In this document: positions 33,280-42,195 of the stretch, one piece after another | Numbering within the stretch: the first letter of the stretch is position 1 | Layout of the letters: each line of letters opens with the position of its first letter | Assembly (NCBI RefSeq): GCF_000421605.1 | Contig: NZ_ATXI01000008.1 | Coordinates: 41,933 to 105,932 of the forward strand | Direction: 5' to 3' | DNA from: Thermodesulfobacterium thermophilum DSM 1276 | Lineage (GTDB): Bacteria > Desulfobacterota > Thermodesulfobacteria > Thermodesulfobacteriales > Thermodesulfobacteriaceae | DNA length: 64,000 nt | Program-made: the position numbers and the translations under genes | Notes under the pieces: model-generated | Told to the model about the DNA's origin: nothing | Database searches by the model: none | Seen by the model: the letters and a program-made list of their open reading frames with translations, nothing else

Positions 33280-33322
33280 AGTTTAGGTAATAATATGCTA
33301 ATAAATTACTAAGGGGAATTAA

Positions 33323-33682
33323 ATGGATAGAAAGCAAAAATTAAATATATTTAAAAATAAAGGAAGTACTATTATAGAAATTTTAATTTCTATATTTATT
33401 CTTTTTATAGTTATAATAAGTATTACTAGTCTAATTACTATTTTCGGGTTGCACATTAGAAATAGAGTTCTTTTAACTTGTTTAGTTGAGGGGGCTGCAT
33501 CAGGAATAGAAGCTTGTAAAAACGGACATATAATAAATGAAATTCGTTGTGGAGGCTTTACTGTAAACATAAGTGTAAATGGTACTTGTAATTTAGCCAC
33601 TAATTTATGTTCAGATATTGAGGTGATTGCAAGTTCTCAAGGAAAAGTTTTTAGTTTGAAAGATAAGGTATGTAAGTTCTAA
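33323..33682 (+). CDS. Type IV prepilin-like protein (PilV type)
   Basis: A 119-aa minor-pilin candidate. Leader MDRKQKLNIFKNKG, then STIIEILISIFILFIVIISI with Glu+5. The short periplasmic region has cysteines in pairs (LTCLVEG, ACKNGHIINEIRCGG, NLATNLCSD). Base composition is strongly AT-rich compared with flanking housekeeping genes. PilV is assigned from size and order only. Confidence 0.72.
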   Translation: MDRKQKLNIFKNKGSTIIEILISIFILFIVIISITSLITIFGLHIRNRVLLTCLVEGAASGIEACKNGHIINEIRCGGFTVNISVNGTCNLATNLCSDIEVIASSQGKVFSLKDKVCKF

Positions 33683-33693
33683 AAGGAGATAGA

Positions 33694-34590
33694 ATGAAGA
33701 TATATAAAAAAAACCAGATTAAAGTAGAAGGATTTACTCTTATTGAGCTTTTGGTAATAGCAGTGTTAGCAACTATAATTGTAGGTGCTATTGTGTCTAT
33801 TTATTTAGTTTCAGCGGAAGTTTTTAGGAAAAATCGACCTCTTTCCGATGTTATTGAAGAAATAAGAAGTGGGATTACAACTTTAGATTTTGTTTTTTCG
33901 AGATGGGGAGTGGGAGTTCCATGTAAAAATAATAGTTGTCCTTCCTACAGTACAACTATATCTTCTTGTGATGGCTATCCTCCTACGAATCCTATGTGTA
34001 TGACCTGTGAAGAAGGGAATTTTTCCTCTGGCTGCTCTAAAGTTATGTTCTATGCTAATTTATATGGAATAGGTTTTGTTGTTAATGCTACAAACGATAC
34101 TATAAGTTTAGTAAGTTGTAGATTAGATTCGAAATCTTCTTATCAAAATTTTTATTACATATGGACTGGAGAAAAAGTAATTAATTATAACTCAACTTTA
34201 CCAACTGTTTACGGATTTGAATCTAAATTTTCTTCTATAGATTGTATAAATTTTGCAGGCACTACTAATTTAATGTTGAATTCTCGAAAAATGTGTAAAT
34301 ATGATAGAAATCTTAATAGTTATAATTGTAATGAATCTTATATTCTTAAAACAGGAGACCTCATTACAAGAGTTCCTCATCAAGTAAGGATTTTTTTGGA
34401 AGACGAGGCTATAAAAATGGAGTTATACGATTTAGCTAATAATCAAACAGAAGGAAAACAGTATATTGCAAATGCTAAATCTTTTCAGGTATATGTAACA
34501 AATGGAACTTCTGTAAAAGTTAAAGTGAATTTTAAAAGTCAATCAAATCCTACTCAAACTTTAGAAATAGAAAGATATTTTGGGAGATAA
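33694..34590 (+). CDS. Type IV prepilin-like protein (PilW type)
   Basis: A 298-aa minor-pilin candidate with leader ending KVEG, then FTLIELLVIAVLATIIVGAIV (Glu+5). The periplasmic domain is Cys-, Ser- and Asn-rich (CKNNSCPSYSTTISSCDGYP, MCMTCEEGNFSSGCSK), so several disulfides are likely. AAAGGAGATAG precedes the ATG. It lies 11 nt after the PilV-like gene and 3 nt before the PilX-like gene. Confidence 0.8.
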   Translation: MKIYKKNQIKVEGFTLIELLVIAVLATIIVGAIVSIYLVSAEVFRKNRPLSDVIEEIRSGITTLDFVFSRWGVGVPCKNNSCPSYSTTISSCDGYPPTNPMCMTCEEGNFSSGCSKVMFYANLYGIGFVVNATNDTISLVSCRLDSKSSYQNFYYIWTGEKVINYNSTLPTVYGFESKFSSIDCINFAGTTNLMLNSRKMCKYDRNLNSYNCNESYILKTGDLITRVPHQVRIFLEDEAIKMELYDLANNQTEGKQYIANAKSFQVYVTNGTSVKVKVNFKSQSNPTQTLEIERYFGR

Positions 34591-34593
34591 AAA

Positions 34594-36078
34594 ATGAGGA
34601 AAAAGGCCAACAAAGGCTTTGCTCTTATATATGTTTTAATTTTGTCTTTAGTTCTTATTTTAATAAGTACAGGTATCTTTTATATACTTCAAATAGGATA
34701 TTTTTCTATAAATGCGGAAGCTAAGTATCAAATTGCTGAAAAAAAAGCAAACAAGGGCTTAATGGTAGTTTTAGAAAATGGAAAGTGTACCAATTATCAA
34801 GATGAAGGCATTAATGTAAAAACTATTAAGGATGAAGGATATAATTTATGTTTTGTATGGTCAGAAGGGACTTTTAACGGTGCGAGAGTAGTGAAAGTAT
34901 CTTTGTTTTCCTTAAAAGGTTCTAATTGGGCAGCTGCTATGTTTAGAAAATTAGACAACCTGTCTGGGATGCAAGGGAGTGCAGCTATTGTAGGGTATGA
35001 TAGTCCAGAAAATAGTTGTGATGATCCTAATTCTTGCATCGCTCCAGCGCTTATGACAGGGAATTCCCTTTCTCCACAAAATATAGTACAAGCTTGTTAT
35101 ATAAATCCAAATAATCTTGGAAGCGGACTTATATCTATGGTAGAACCATATAAATATGATCCCACCCTTAATTATACAGATTTAACTTCGAAACTTTTTA
35201 ATGCTGAAAACAGAACGGCATTATTTTATGATTTTAATGAAGCCTTTCAAGTAGAATTTCAAGATGGAACGCCTGTAGGTTTAAAAAACAACAATGATAT
35301 AATAGATTTTTCAGGAGAAAACTTAAACTCCTGTGAAGCAAAAGGTACTACAATAAAATGTGGTAGTATAAATATAACCTGGAATTCTAATGATTCTTGC
35401 TATTATTATAATAATCCAAGTAATTGTAAACCTAAGATTAATTTTGGACAAAATACTAACATAGATTTTGATAACTTTTCAGGAGGAGGTTATATATTAG
35501 CAAATAGAATGAACTTTAAAGGAGATATAAAACCTGCGAAACCTATTGTTCTTGTTGCAAAAAATCAAATAGTTATGAGTACAAACAATATAGAAGTTGC
35601 CAATGTTTATATGTTTTCACAAAATTATTTAATAGACTCTAATAATTTAAAGATAGAAAATTCACTAATTTATAGTGGAGGAAAGGGTGTAGGAAATTTA
35701 GATATAAACTTAGGTTCAAATTCTCAATTGGGGACACAAAATAGTCCTGTACTTATTATTTCTGACAATAATATAAACGTAACAAGAAATGGGAATGCAG
35801 ATATTTGGGGAGTTATTTTTGTTACTGATGCTAATAACAATTTTAATATAGGTTCAGGAAATGGTAATTTTAAAATCCATGGAGCGGTTATAAGCAACTC
35901 TTTAAACAACAATAATATCAATATTTCAGGTAACTTTGAAGTACGTTTTAACTTTGAAGTTTTAAAGAGGCTTTATAGTTTATTTCATAATACAGGGTTT
36001 AACATATTAAAATCTCCTTCTTGCGGTGAGGGTAATATAGGTAATCTGTATCGTTTAACCACTATTAAAATTTATTAG
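34594..36078 (+). CDS. PilX/GspK-like minor pilin with large Asn-rich domain
   Basis: A 494-aa protein starting MRKKANKG, then FALIYVLILSLVLILISTGI without Glu+5, as in PilX/GspK tip pilins. The C-terminal half is Asn/Ile/Gly-rich with periodic repeats (NIDFDNFSGGGYILANRMNF, NNNFNIGSGNGNFKIHG, NNNNINISGNF), compatible with a right-handed beta-helix. Such domains sit at the pilus tip and may bind surfaces; that role is inferred. It is the longest pilin of the set and strongly AT-rich. Confidence 0.72.
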   Translation: MRKKANKGFALIYVLILSLVLILISTGIFYILQIGYFSINAEAKYQIAEKKANKGLMVVLENGKCTNYQDEGINVKTIKDEGYNLCFVWSEGTFNGARVVKVSLFSLKGSNWAAAMFRKLDNLSGMQGSAAIVGYDSPENSCDDPNSCIAPALMTGNSLSPQNIVQACYINPNNLGSGLISMVEPYKYDPTLNYTDLTSKLFNAENRTALFYDFNEAFQVEFQDGTPVGLKNNNDIIDFSGENLNSCEAKGTTIKCGSINITWNSNDSCYYYNNPSNCKPKINFGQNTNIDFDNFSGGGYILANRMNFKGDIKPAKPIVLVAKNQIVMSTNNIEVANVYMFSQNYLIDSNNLKIENSLIYSGGKGVGNLDINLGSNSQLGTQNSPVLIISDNNINVTRNGNADIWGVIFVTDANNNFNIGSGNGNFKIHGAVISNSLNNNNINISGNFEVRFNFEVLKRLYSLFHNTGFNILKSPSCGEGNIGNLYRLTTIKIY

Positions 36079-36081
36079 AAT

Positions 36082-36633
36082 TTGATAGAACTTTTATTAA
36101 TTTTCAGGACCCTTTTATACCTCTACGCCCATGCTTGTCCTAACTGTGTGAGAAACACAAGTGATCTCAATCAAAATCCCTGTTATACAGGAAGTAGTTA
36201 TACAGGAAGTAATACCTACAGATGTGGCTGGTATGGAGGTAGTTATAACGCCTATGTAGGTATGTATGGAAACGGAACCTATGTGTTATCAGATGGGACT
36301 CCCTTGACTTCTCTTGTTATAAACAACAACTCTATCGTTAGATCTTCCAGTTTTTATATAGCTGGAATTTATTTTGGTCAGGACGTTAATTATTTAGTAG
36401 GGAGTACAAACGTTATAAAAGGATTTCTTGTGAGAAATTTCCCCTCCAATCTTTCACTTCAAATAGGTTTTACAGATAATACTAATTTTCAGTTTAAGTT
36501 AGACGCAATCAACTCCATGAGATATGACCCTGTGTCTCGAAGCGGTTTTTGGTTTGTAAGGAAGGTTAACTGTATTAGAGAAAAATCAACCCCAGCTTAT
36601 TTTTCTATAATAACCAGGATGACTACTTGGTAG
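36082..36633 (+). CDS. Secreted Cys/Tyr-rich protein of the pilin cluster
   Basis: A 183-aa orphan with a TTG start 3 nt after the PilX-like stop. The first 18 residues (MIELLLIFRTLLYLYAHA) resemble a signal peptide. The mature part begins CPNCVRNTSDLNQNPCYTGS, contains the direct repeat YTGSSYTGSNTY and a Gly/Tyr-rich stretch WYGGSYNAYVGMYGNG. No family is recognised. Tight spacing suggests it is cotranslated with the pilins and may be a pilus-associated tip or adhesin component. Confidence 0.55.
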   Translation: MIELLLIFRTLLYLYAHACPNCVRNTSDLNQNPCYTGSSYTGSNTYRCGWYGGSYNAYVGMYGNGTYVLSDGTPLTSLVINNNSIVRSSSFYIAGIYFGQDVNYLVGSTNVIKGFLVRNFPSNLSLQIGFTDNTNFQFKLDAINSMRYDPVSRSGFWFVRKVNCIREKSTPAYFSIITRMTTW

Positions 36634-36761
36634 ATGGTATAGGTTGTTATATATAAGTGATTTCTAAATTTGTAGTATAAAGACCTGCCTTGAGAAAGGA
36701 TATACAAATTAAGTACTTCTTGATAATGTTTGGTCTCACAAAATGAAAAAATAGCTAAAAC

Positions 36762-36805
36762 TCTTCCCTATAAGGTTTCTATATCTTCCCTATAAGGTTC
36801 CTATA
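36762..36805. repeat. Two tandem 22-bp repeats
   Basis: Two adjacent 22-nt units (36762-36783 and 36784-36805) both beginning TCTTCCCTATAAGGTT differ at a single base. They sit in the 167-nt gap between the pilin cluster and the next gene, at the 3' end of the minus-strand membrane protein gene. They run into AGGGACAGATTTTTTT (36805 onward), which resembles the repeat at 32607. Confidence 0.6.
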
Positions 36806-37319
36806 GGGACAGATTTTTTTCTTTTGAGATTATTTTATCTATCCTTTCTTTTTTATAAAACCATTTGCTAAGAAAGAAATACATTGAAAGAAGAAAGACA
36901 GAAAAGATAAGTAACAGAGTAACCACAGTTACTGCATCATCCGGGGTTATTAAAACGTGCTTCCATTGATGGCTTCTTTTGGGAGGTAAAGGACGTATGA
37001 CAAAACCAAATAACTTTATATTTATCAGGGTAAAAGCACTGTAAGTTACAAAAAAGCCAACAGCACCCCACATACCTTCGGGAGAGTAAACTTTAGATAG
37101 CATATCTGGATGTCCTATCTCTCTTATCTTTTGTTTTACCCTGAACCTCCAAACCAGAAAACTTACATAAAAGGATAAAATTGTAGATATAAAATTGGCA
37201 ATCTTTACCTCAAAACTTACATTTGCATATTTAGGGCTATAAAATATGATAACCCAATAAATACCATACACTATAAAAAGGAGAAACACTACTAAAAACA
37301 AAAGTTTTTCTCTACGCAT
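36801..37319 (-). CDS. Hypothetical membrane protein
   Basis: A 172-aa protein with four predicted TM helices at about residues 6-28, 41-58, 83-104 and 130-152, and basic ends. A conserved-looking loop reads RVKQKIREIGHPDMLSKVYS. Not recognised as any family. It is AT-rich and sits in the accessory stretch between the pilin cluster and tRNA-Leu, with no partner gene on its strand. Between its start and the tRNA (37320-37594) nothing else convincing is seen. Confidence 0.6.
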   Translation of the reverse strand: MRREKLLFLVVFLLFIVYGIYWVIIFYSPKYANVSFEVKIANFISTILSFYVSFLVWRFRVKQKIREIGHPDMLSKVYSPEGMWGAVGFFVTYSAFTLINIKLFGFVIRPLPPKRSHQWKHVLITPDDAVTVVTLLLIFSVFLLSMYFFLSKWFYKKERIDKIISKEKNLSL

Positions 37320-37594
37320 ACCTATATTTTAACTTAAAATTGCAAGTAGAAAATCCTATGTTTTTGTCTTCATTTGTCAAAAGTGTTTCTCGATATAGAA
37401 TCCTTCTGGCAAATATAGGCAATAGAGTTGACAGGAAGTTTTGCCTAAGAAAAAATTTGAGGGATCTTTTCAAATGAATAGTTTGTTGTTTCATAAAGTA
37501 CCACTTTTTGATTATATTTGTATTTATTAAATTTTATGTGGTGTGGTAAGGTAGTTAGGATGATTACAGGGATAAACTCAAATTAAAAAAAACG

Positions 37595-37677
37595 TGCGGG
37601 AGGAGGGACTTGAACCCTCACGGGGAAATCCCCACCGGATCCTAAGTCCGGAGCGTCTACCGTTCCGCCACTCCCGC
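37595..37677 (-). tRNA. tRNA-Leu (anticodon UAG)
   Basis: An 83-nt cloverleaf on the minus strand: acceptor GCGGGAG/CTCCCGC with discriminator A, anticodon stem CCGGA/TCCGG with loop CTTAGGA, a variable arm GTGGGGATTTCCCCGTG of the long class II type, and a T-arm GAGGG TTCAAGT CCCTC. CCA is not encoded. Confidence 0.95.
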
Positions 37678-37770
37678 AAAAATTTCAAGCATTTTAACCA
37701 TATTTTAATAGATAAAACCGCTCTTTTCAAGATTGATTTACTTTACCTTTCCCATAAATGATTTTAGAGT

Positions 37771-37783
37771 TATAATAAAAACA
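37771..37783 (+). promoter_or_regulatory. -10 element of the SprA-like gene, apparently leaderless
   Basis: TATAAT at 37771-37776 lies 6 nt before the ATG at 37783, so transcription should begin at or next to the start codon. No ribosome site is present and no good -35 is seen. Confidence 0.45.
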
Positions 37784-38235
37784 TGAACGTTGCGCCTGTA
37801 GGTTCAACTTCGATTCAATCTTTTAATACTCCTAAAGAAAAAAACCTCGAAGAACTTAAAATCCGGGTGTTGATAGAAAAACTTAAAATCAGAGAAAAAC
37901 AGGTTATAGCCCACGAGATGGCTCATAAAATCGTGGGAGGAAAGTATGCAGGAAGTGTGCATTATCAGTATACACGAGGCCCATACGGAAAGTTTTACAT
38001 TTCTGGAGGAGAAGTAAGCATAGATGTTTCTGAAGAAAGTTCCCCTGAAAAAACCATTCAAAAAATGGAAATCGTAAGGGCTGCAGCCTTAGCTCCGGCA
38101 GACCCTTCCCCTCAAGACCTACAGGTAGCACAAACTGCCACAGTTAAAGAAATAAAAGCAAGAAGAGAATTGAGTCTTTTGAAAGAAAAGGAACAATACC
38201 TATCTAAAGGAAAAATTTTAGATATCAAAGTTTAA
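37783..38235 (+). CDS. SprA-related putative metalloprotease domain protein
   Basis: A 150-aa protein matching the SprA-related family (Pfam PF12118, recalled). The zinc-protease motif HEMAH is at residues 44-48, followed by GGKYAGSVHYQYTRGPYGK, YISGGEVSIDVSEESSPEKT and AAALAPADPSPQDLQVAQTA, the family's conserved blocks. A long charged helix closes it. There is no signal peptide, so it is cytosolic. The substrate is unknown. Its last 18 nt overlap the convergent HAD gene. Confidence 0.8.
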   Translation: MNVAPVGSTSIQSFNTPKEKNLEELKIRVLIEKLKIREKQVIAHEMAHKIVGGKYAGSVHYQYTRGPYGKFYISGGEVSIDVSEESSPEKTIQKMEIVRAAALAPADPSPQDLQVAQTATVKEIKARRELSLLKEKEQYLSKGKILDIKV

Positions 38236-38898
38236 ATCATAAAAGATTTTACGATAAACCTCAAAAAAAGGCTCTCCCTGGTAGTGATAGGTAAGCATCC
38301 CTATGGTTTTAGCAGGTTCTATGTCGTTTTTTAAAGAGTCTCCTATCATCAAGGCTTCGTGTGGATCCACTTTTAAGATTTCTAAGGCTGTTTGAAAAAG
38401 CTTTAAATCTGGTTTAAGATATCCTACTTCACACCCTATAAAAATTTCATCAAAAAGTTCGCCTAACCCAAGCTGTTTTAAAATGTTTCTTAGTCTGGCA
38501 TCCCAATTAGAAATAACCGCTGTCTTAATACCTTGTTTTTTCAAAAGGGATAACATCTCTGGAAAATCTTGGGCTAAAATCACACAGTCCTTGGTTGCGA
38601 AGAACTCCCAACTTTTCCAGAAAACCTCCTCAAAACAAGGGGCTTTTTTCAAAGGCTCAAAGGTTTTTTCAAATATTTGATACCAGCTTTTCTTACAAAG
38701 CTCTTGGGTCCAACGTTCAACCTTGTCGTGCTTAAATTTATCCCTAAAAGCTGGTATAAACCTTTGCATTATCTCTGAAGGAGACACTTCATATCCCTTT
38801 TCTTTCCAAAATCTGGCGTAGACCTCACCTACCGACGGAGAGATATGTAAAAAAGTACCTTCTACGTCAAAAAACACTGCTTTTATCTTTTTCTCCAT
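38218..38898 (-). CDS. HAD-superfamily hydrolase
   Basis: A 226-aa haloacid dehalogenase-type phosphatase: KAVFFDVEGTFLHISPS (motif I with DVEGT, the first Asp nucleophile), VISNWDARLRNILKQLGLG (motif II), GCEVGYLKPDLKLFQTAL (motif III Lys) and ALMIGDSLKNDIEPAKTIGM (motif IV). The second Asp of the usual DxDGT is Glu. This resembles HDHD3-like phosphatases; the physiological substrate cannot be assigned. Confidence 0.88.
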   Translation of the reverse strand: MEKKIKAVFFDVEGTFLHISPSVGEVYARFWKEKGYEVSPSEIMQRFIPAFRDKFKHDKVERWTQELCKKSWYQIFEKTFEPLKKAPCFEEVFWKSWEFFATKDCVILAQDFPEMLSLLKKQGIKTAVISNWDARLRNILKQLGLGELFDEIFIGCEVGYLKPDLKLFQTALEILKVDPHEALMIGDSLKNDIEPAKTIGMLTYHYQGEPFFEVYRKIFYDLNFDI

Positions 38899-38985
38899 AA
38901 ACTTATTTTCTCATACCTTTGAGATTTTTTCAACCTTTGATTAAGTGAAATCTCATAGTAGCTTTTGTAGTTAAAAAAAACTCTT

Positions 38986-40155
38986 TTAGTTCTGGGTACA
39001 GGCCTTTTTTATCTTTAACAGTAAAGGTATGGCCGAAAGTTGAAGAATTACCGAAACCATGATAAGGGCATAAACAGAAAAGTTATATAACACCCCTAAG
39101 ATGGTGCTACCTAAAAATCAGAAGAACCCGTAGGTTGTGTGAAATACACCATATCCTGTCCCTCTTTTTTCCTGAGGTACTAATAGGGCAACCGCTGCCC
39201 TCATGATAGACTCCTGGGCCCCCATACCTATTCTCCATAAAATCATCCCTAAGATTGCTCCGTAAAATCCTCCTAAAAAGCATAAAGGGGTAAATCCCGC
39301 TGAGATTATTACCGAAAAAAGAAGGACAAAGAAACCTTTTTTATCGAATAAATAGCCGAATAAGATGGCAGCCAAGGCATCAACTCCCATAGCTATGGCA
39401 TAAAAAACAGGGATCCAGGTTTCTGAGACGGTAGCTACCTTTTTAAAGTGATAAGCAATCAGGGGATAGTCTGCATATTCTGCTCCGTATAAACTAACTG
39501 CTATAAGATAGATCCAGTAGACTTTTTTAAATCCTTCAGTTTTAACCTAGATGGTTTTGATTTTTAAATAAGAAGGCGAAGGGTATAAAAACCTGGCTAT
39601 CATTAAGATTGAAATCGCTAAAACCGCCGGTATCAACAAAACCCCAAAAGCCTCTTTATAACCTCCTTGAAAGTAAAAAACGAGGGCTATCATGAGAGGA
39701 CCAAGCATGGCTCCTATTTGATCCATAGCCTCGTGAAGCCCAAAGCCCTATCCATATCCTATTTTCCCGGCTGCATGACTAAGTAGAGCATCCCTTGCCG
39801 GAGTTCTTATCGCTTTACCAATCCTTTCCATAAAAAGCAACATAACCGCCAATTCCCATCGTCCTACCAACGCCAAAGCCGGTACACTTAGCAGGTTGAT
39901 AAGATAACCTGCTATTATAATCTCCCAGTATTTACCTGTTTTATCAGTTATCCACCCTGAAATAATCCTTAGCCCATACCCTAAAAACTCGCCTAATCCA
40001 GCGATAAAACCTACAACCAAGCTTGAGGCACCAAGGGTTAAAAGAAAAGGCCCTGTAATGCTTCTTGCCCCTTCGTAGGTTAGGTCTGAAAAAAGGCTTA
40101 CAAAACCAAGTAAGATTATGAAAAAAGCAGGTTTTTTGAAATCAATCTTTAACAT
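38986..40155 (-). pseudogene. Major facilitator superfamily transporter with three in-frame stops
   Basis: A single reading frame on the minus strand, 389 codons, encodes a full-length 12-TM MFS protein. It starts MLKIDFKKPAFFIILLGFVS and has the family motif GRWELAVMLLFMERIGKAIR and TDKTG loop; the C half has YLFDKKGFFVLLF and GTGYGVFHTTYGFF. It is interrupted by TAG at 39748-39750, TAG at 39547-39549 and TGA at 39118-39120, all in the same frame with no indel. The gene is therefore recently inactivated, or the stops are sequence errors; readthrough is unlikely with two different codons. Confidence 0.85.
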
Positions 40156-40275
40156 TTTGTCATTCTTTATAAAGGAGTTAGTCGTAAGAATATAGCTAAA
40201 AAAAATAGAAAAATCAACTTAAACACTGAATAATTTAAGTTTTATGGTTGTTATGATGGCAACGTCTTCAAATCA

Positions 40276-40284
40276 TGTTATAAT
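40276..40284 (+). promoter_or_regulatory. Extended -10 promoter of purB
   Basis: TGTTATAAT at 40276-40284 gives a TGn-TATAAT extended -10. No -35 is obvious, consistent with extended -10 promoters. It lies 31 nt upstream of the purB ATG, which has a GGGGGAGG ribosome site. Confidence 0.5.
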
Positions 40285-40314
40285 ACGAATATTAAAGAAA
40301 GAAGGGGGAGGCAC

Positions 40315-41640
40315 ATGATACCAAGGTATACACGTCCGGTTATGGCTAAGCTTTGGAGTCCAGAAGAGAGATTGAGGGCCTGGGGGTTGGTAGAATTTTA
40401 TGCCTGCGAGGCTTGGTATAAGTTGGGCAAAGTGCCAGAAGAGGACTATCAAAAGATTAAAGAGAAGCTTCTTCCTTATCTAGAAGAAGGAGGGTTTACC
40501 GAAGCCAACGTAAAAAGGGTGGAAGAGATAGAAAAAGAAACTAAACACGACGTGATAGCTTTTTTAACCCATCTGGCTGAGATCATAGGTCCATCAGCCA
40601 GATACCTTCACCTTGGTATGACCTCTTCTGATATGCTTGATACTGCCATGGCTTGGTTGATGAAAAGAGCCATGGAAATAATCCTCGAAGACCTGACGAG
40701 AATAAAGGAGGTTTTAAAAGCAAGGGCTTATGAATTTAAAGATACATTAATGATAGGAAGAACCCATGGGATTCATGCAGAACCTATTACCTTTGGATTA
40801 AAACTTGCGCTTTGGTATGAAGAAATGAAAAGAAACGAAAGAAGGTTAAAAAATGCCCTTGAGTGTATTTCCTATGGGAAAATATCTGGAGCTGTAGGCA
40901 CTTTTGCCCATGTACCCCCTGAGGTAGAGGCTTATGTCTGTGAAAAATTAGGGTTAAAGCCTGCTCCTGTATCGAATCAGATAATCCAAAGGGATAGATA
41001 CGCTGAGTATATGGCTTCTTTGGCTATTTTAGGAACCACGGTAGAAAAAATAGCTACAGAGATCCGACATCTGCAGAGGACTGAGGTGCTTGAAGCAGAG
41101 GAATTTTTTTCTCCTGGACAGAAGGGTTCTTCTGCCATGCCACATAAACGAAATCCTATTCTTTCTGAAAACCTTTGTGGTCTTGCAAGACTTCTTAGAG
41201 GTTATTTGGTTCCTGCTCTTGAAAACGTTGCTCTATGGCATGAAAGAGACATAAGTCATTCTTCTGCTGAAAGGGTGATTGTGCCTGATGCTACCACCAC
41301 CGCAGATTTTATGTTAGTCCGTTTAGAAGGTTTGTTAAAAAATTTAGTGGTCTATCCTGAAAACATGATAAAAAACTTTAATCTTTTAAGAGGACTTACC
41401 TTTTCTCAACAGGTGATGTTAGCCTTGGTAGAAAAGGGGATGATAAGAGAAGAGGCTTACAAGATCGTACAGGAGTTGGCTATGAATGTGTGGAAAGATA
41501 CGAATTTGAACTTTAAAGATTTGGTGTTGTCAGACCAAAGAATAAGAAACTTTTTAACCCAAGAAGAAATAGAGCATATTTTTGACGTAAAATATTACTT
41601 AAGGTATGTAGACCAGATTTTTGAAAGAGTTTTTGGATAG
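40315..41640 (+). CDS. purB: Adenylosuccinate lyase
   Basis: PurB acts twice in purine synthesis, splitting SAICAR and adenylosuccinate to release fumarate. The 441-aa protein has the fumarase/aspartase fold signatures: HLGMTSSDMLDTAMAW, MIGRTHGIHAEPITFG (catalytic His), SGAVGTFAHVPPEVEA and the signature loop GQKGSSAMPHKRNPILSE. Length is normal. A start ATG with strong ribosome site follows an extended -10. The next gene starts on the base after its stop. Confidence 0.97.
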   Translation: MIPRYTRPVMAKLWSPEERLRAWGLVEFYACEAWYKLGKVPEEDYQKIKEKLLPYLEEGGFTEANVKRVEEIEKETKHDVIAFLTHLAEIIGPSARYLHLGMTSSDMLDTAMAWLMKRAMEIILEDLTRIKEVLKARAYEFKDTLMIGRTHGIHAEPITFGLKLALWYEEMKRNERRLKNALECISYGKISGAVGTFAHVPPEVEAYVCEKLGLKPAPVSNQIIQRDRYAEYMASLAILGTTVEKIATEIRHLQRTEVLEAEEFFSPGQKGSSAMPHKRNPILSENLCGLARLLRGYLVPALENVALWHERDISHSSAERVIVPDATTTADFMLVRLEGLLKNLVVYPENMIKNFNLLRGLTFSQQVMLALVEKGMIREEAYKIVQELAMNVWKDTNLNFKDLVLSDQRIRNFLTQEEIEHIFDVKYYLRYVDQIFERVFG

Positions 41641-42033
41641 ATGGCGGTTAAGGTAGTAGCAGGGTTTATAGAAAAAGATGGTAAGGTTTTAGTAGTAAAA
41701 AGGCCTACAGACAAAAAGAGAGGAGGACTTTGGGAGTTTCCTGGTGGAAAGGTAGAAGCTGGTGAAAGTTTACAAGAAGCCTTAAAGAGAGAGTTAAAAG
41801 AGGAGCTGGGATTAGAGGTTAGGGTAGGAGAGGTTTTAGAAAAAATAAAATATGTCTATCCTGATGAAGAAATAGAGCTTTATCTTCTGTCAGCAGCTGT
41901 AAACGGAGACCTTGGTTTAAAAGAATCGCTTGAGGTTAAATGGTTAAAATTAAAAGAATTAGAACATTTAGAGCTGTGTCCTGCTGATAAGGTTTTGTTA
42001 TCAAAATTAACCCTTGTCAAAAACAAAAAATAG
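41641..42033 (+). CDS. NUDIX hydrolase, MutT-like
   Basis: A 130-aa NUDIX protein of the MutT type, likely an 8-oxo-dGTP diphosphatase. It has the intact NUDIX box [24 protein letters not shown] preceded by [12 protein letters not shown]. The N-terminal [19 protein letters not shown] is typical of MutT. It begins immediately after the purB stop, so it is probably cotranscribed and coupled. Confidence 0.92.
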   Translation: MAVKVVAGFIEKDGKVLVVKRPTDKKRGGLWEFPGGKVEAGESLQEALKRELKEELGLEVRVGEVLEKIKYVYPDEEIELYLLSAAVNGDLGLKESLEVKWLKLKELEHLELCPADKVLLSKLTLVKNKK

Positions 42034-42060
42034 GTTAATTTTATAGACTGAGGCTTTTTT

Positions 42061-42132
42061 GGGCGGTTAGCTCAGGGGTAGAGCGCCATCCTCACACGGT
42101 GGATGTCGCAGGTTCAAATCCTGCACCGCCCA
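42061..42132 (+). tRNA. tRNA-Val (anticodon CAC)
   Basis: A 72-nt cloverleaf: acceptor GGGCGGT/ACCGCCC, discriminator A, D-arm with AGCTCAGGGGTAGAGC, anticodon stem with loop CTCACAC (CAC), and T-arm GCAGG TTCAAAT CCTGC. CCA is not encoded. It lies directly upstream of the rpsF operon; a 6-bp hairpin CCTTGA/TCAAGG (42148-42163) sits in the short gap. Confidence 0.95.
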
Positions 42133-42195
42133 TTTTGCCTCCTTGCTCCTTGAAGATTCAAGGGGCCCAAAAATAGGACCAAAAGGAGGGTAAAG

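Noticed and set aside
37312..37494. 60-aa minus-strand frame upstream of the membrane protein
   Set aside because: Low-complexity basic sequence, no ribosome site, overlaps the start of the real gene.
32333..37594. CRISPR array or prophage in the AT-rich accessory stretch
   Set aside because: No regularly spaced repeats, cas, integrase, capsid or terminase genes; only pilins, a remnant and a two-copy tandem repeat.
37595..37677. tRNA-Leu as integration site for the pilin island
   Set aside because: The island lies on the tRNA 3' side, but no duplicated tRNA end, integrase gene or att repeat was found at the far side.
42133..42195. S6:S18-binding leader RNA upstream of rpsF
   Set aside because: Only a plain 6-bp hairpin is visible; the bulged CCG features of the known leader could not be identified by eye.
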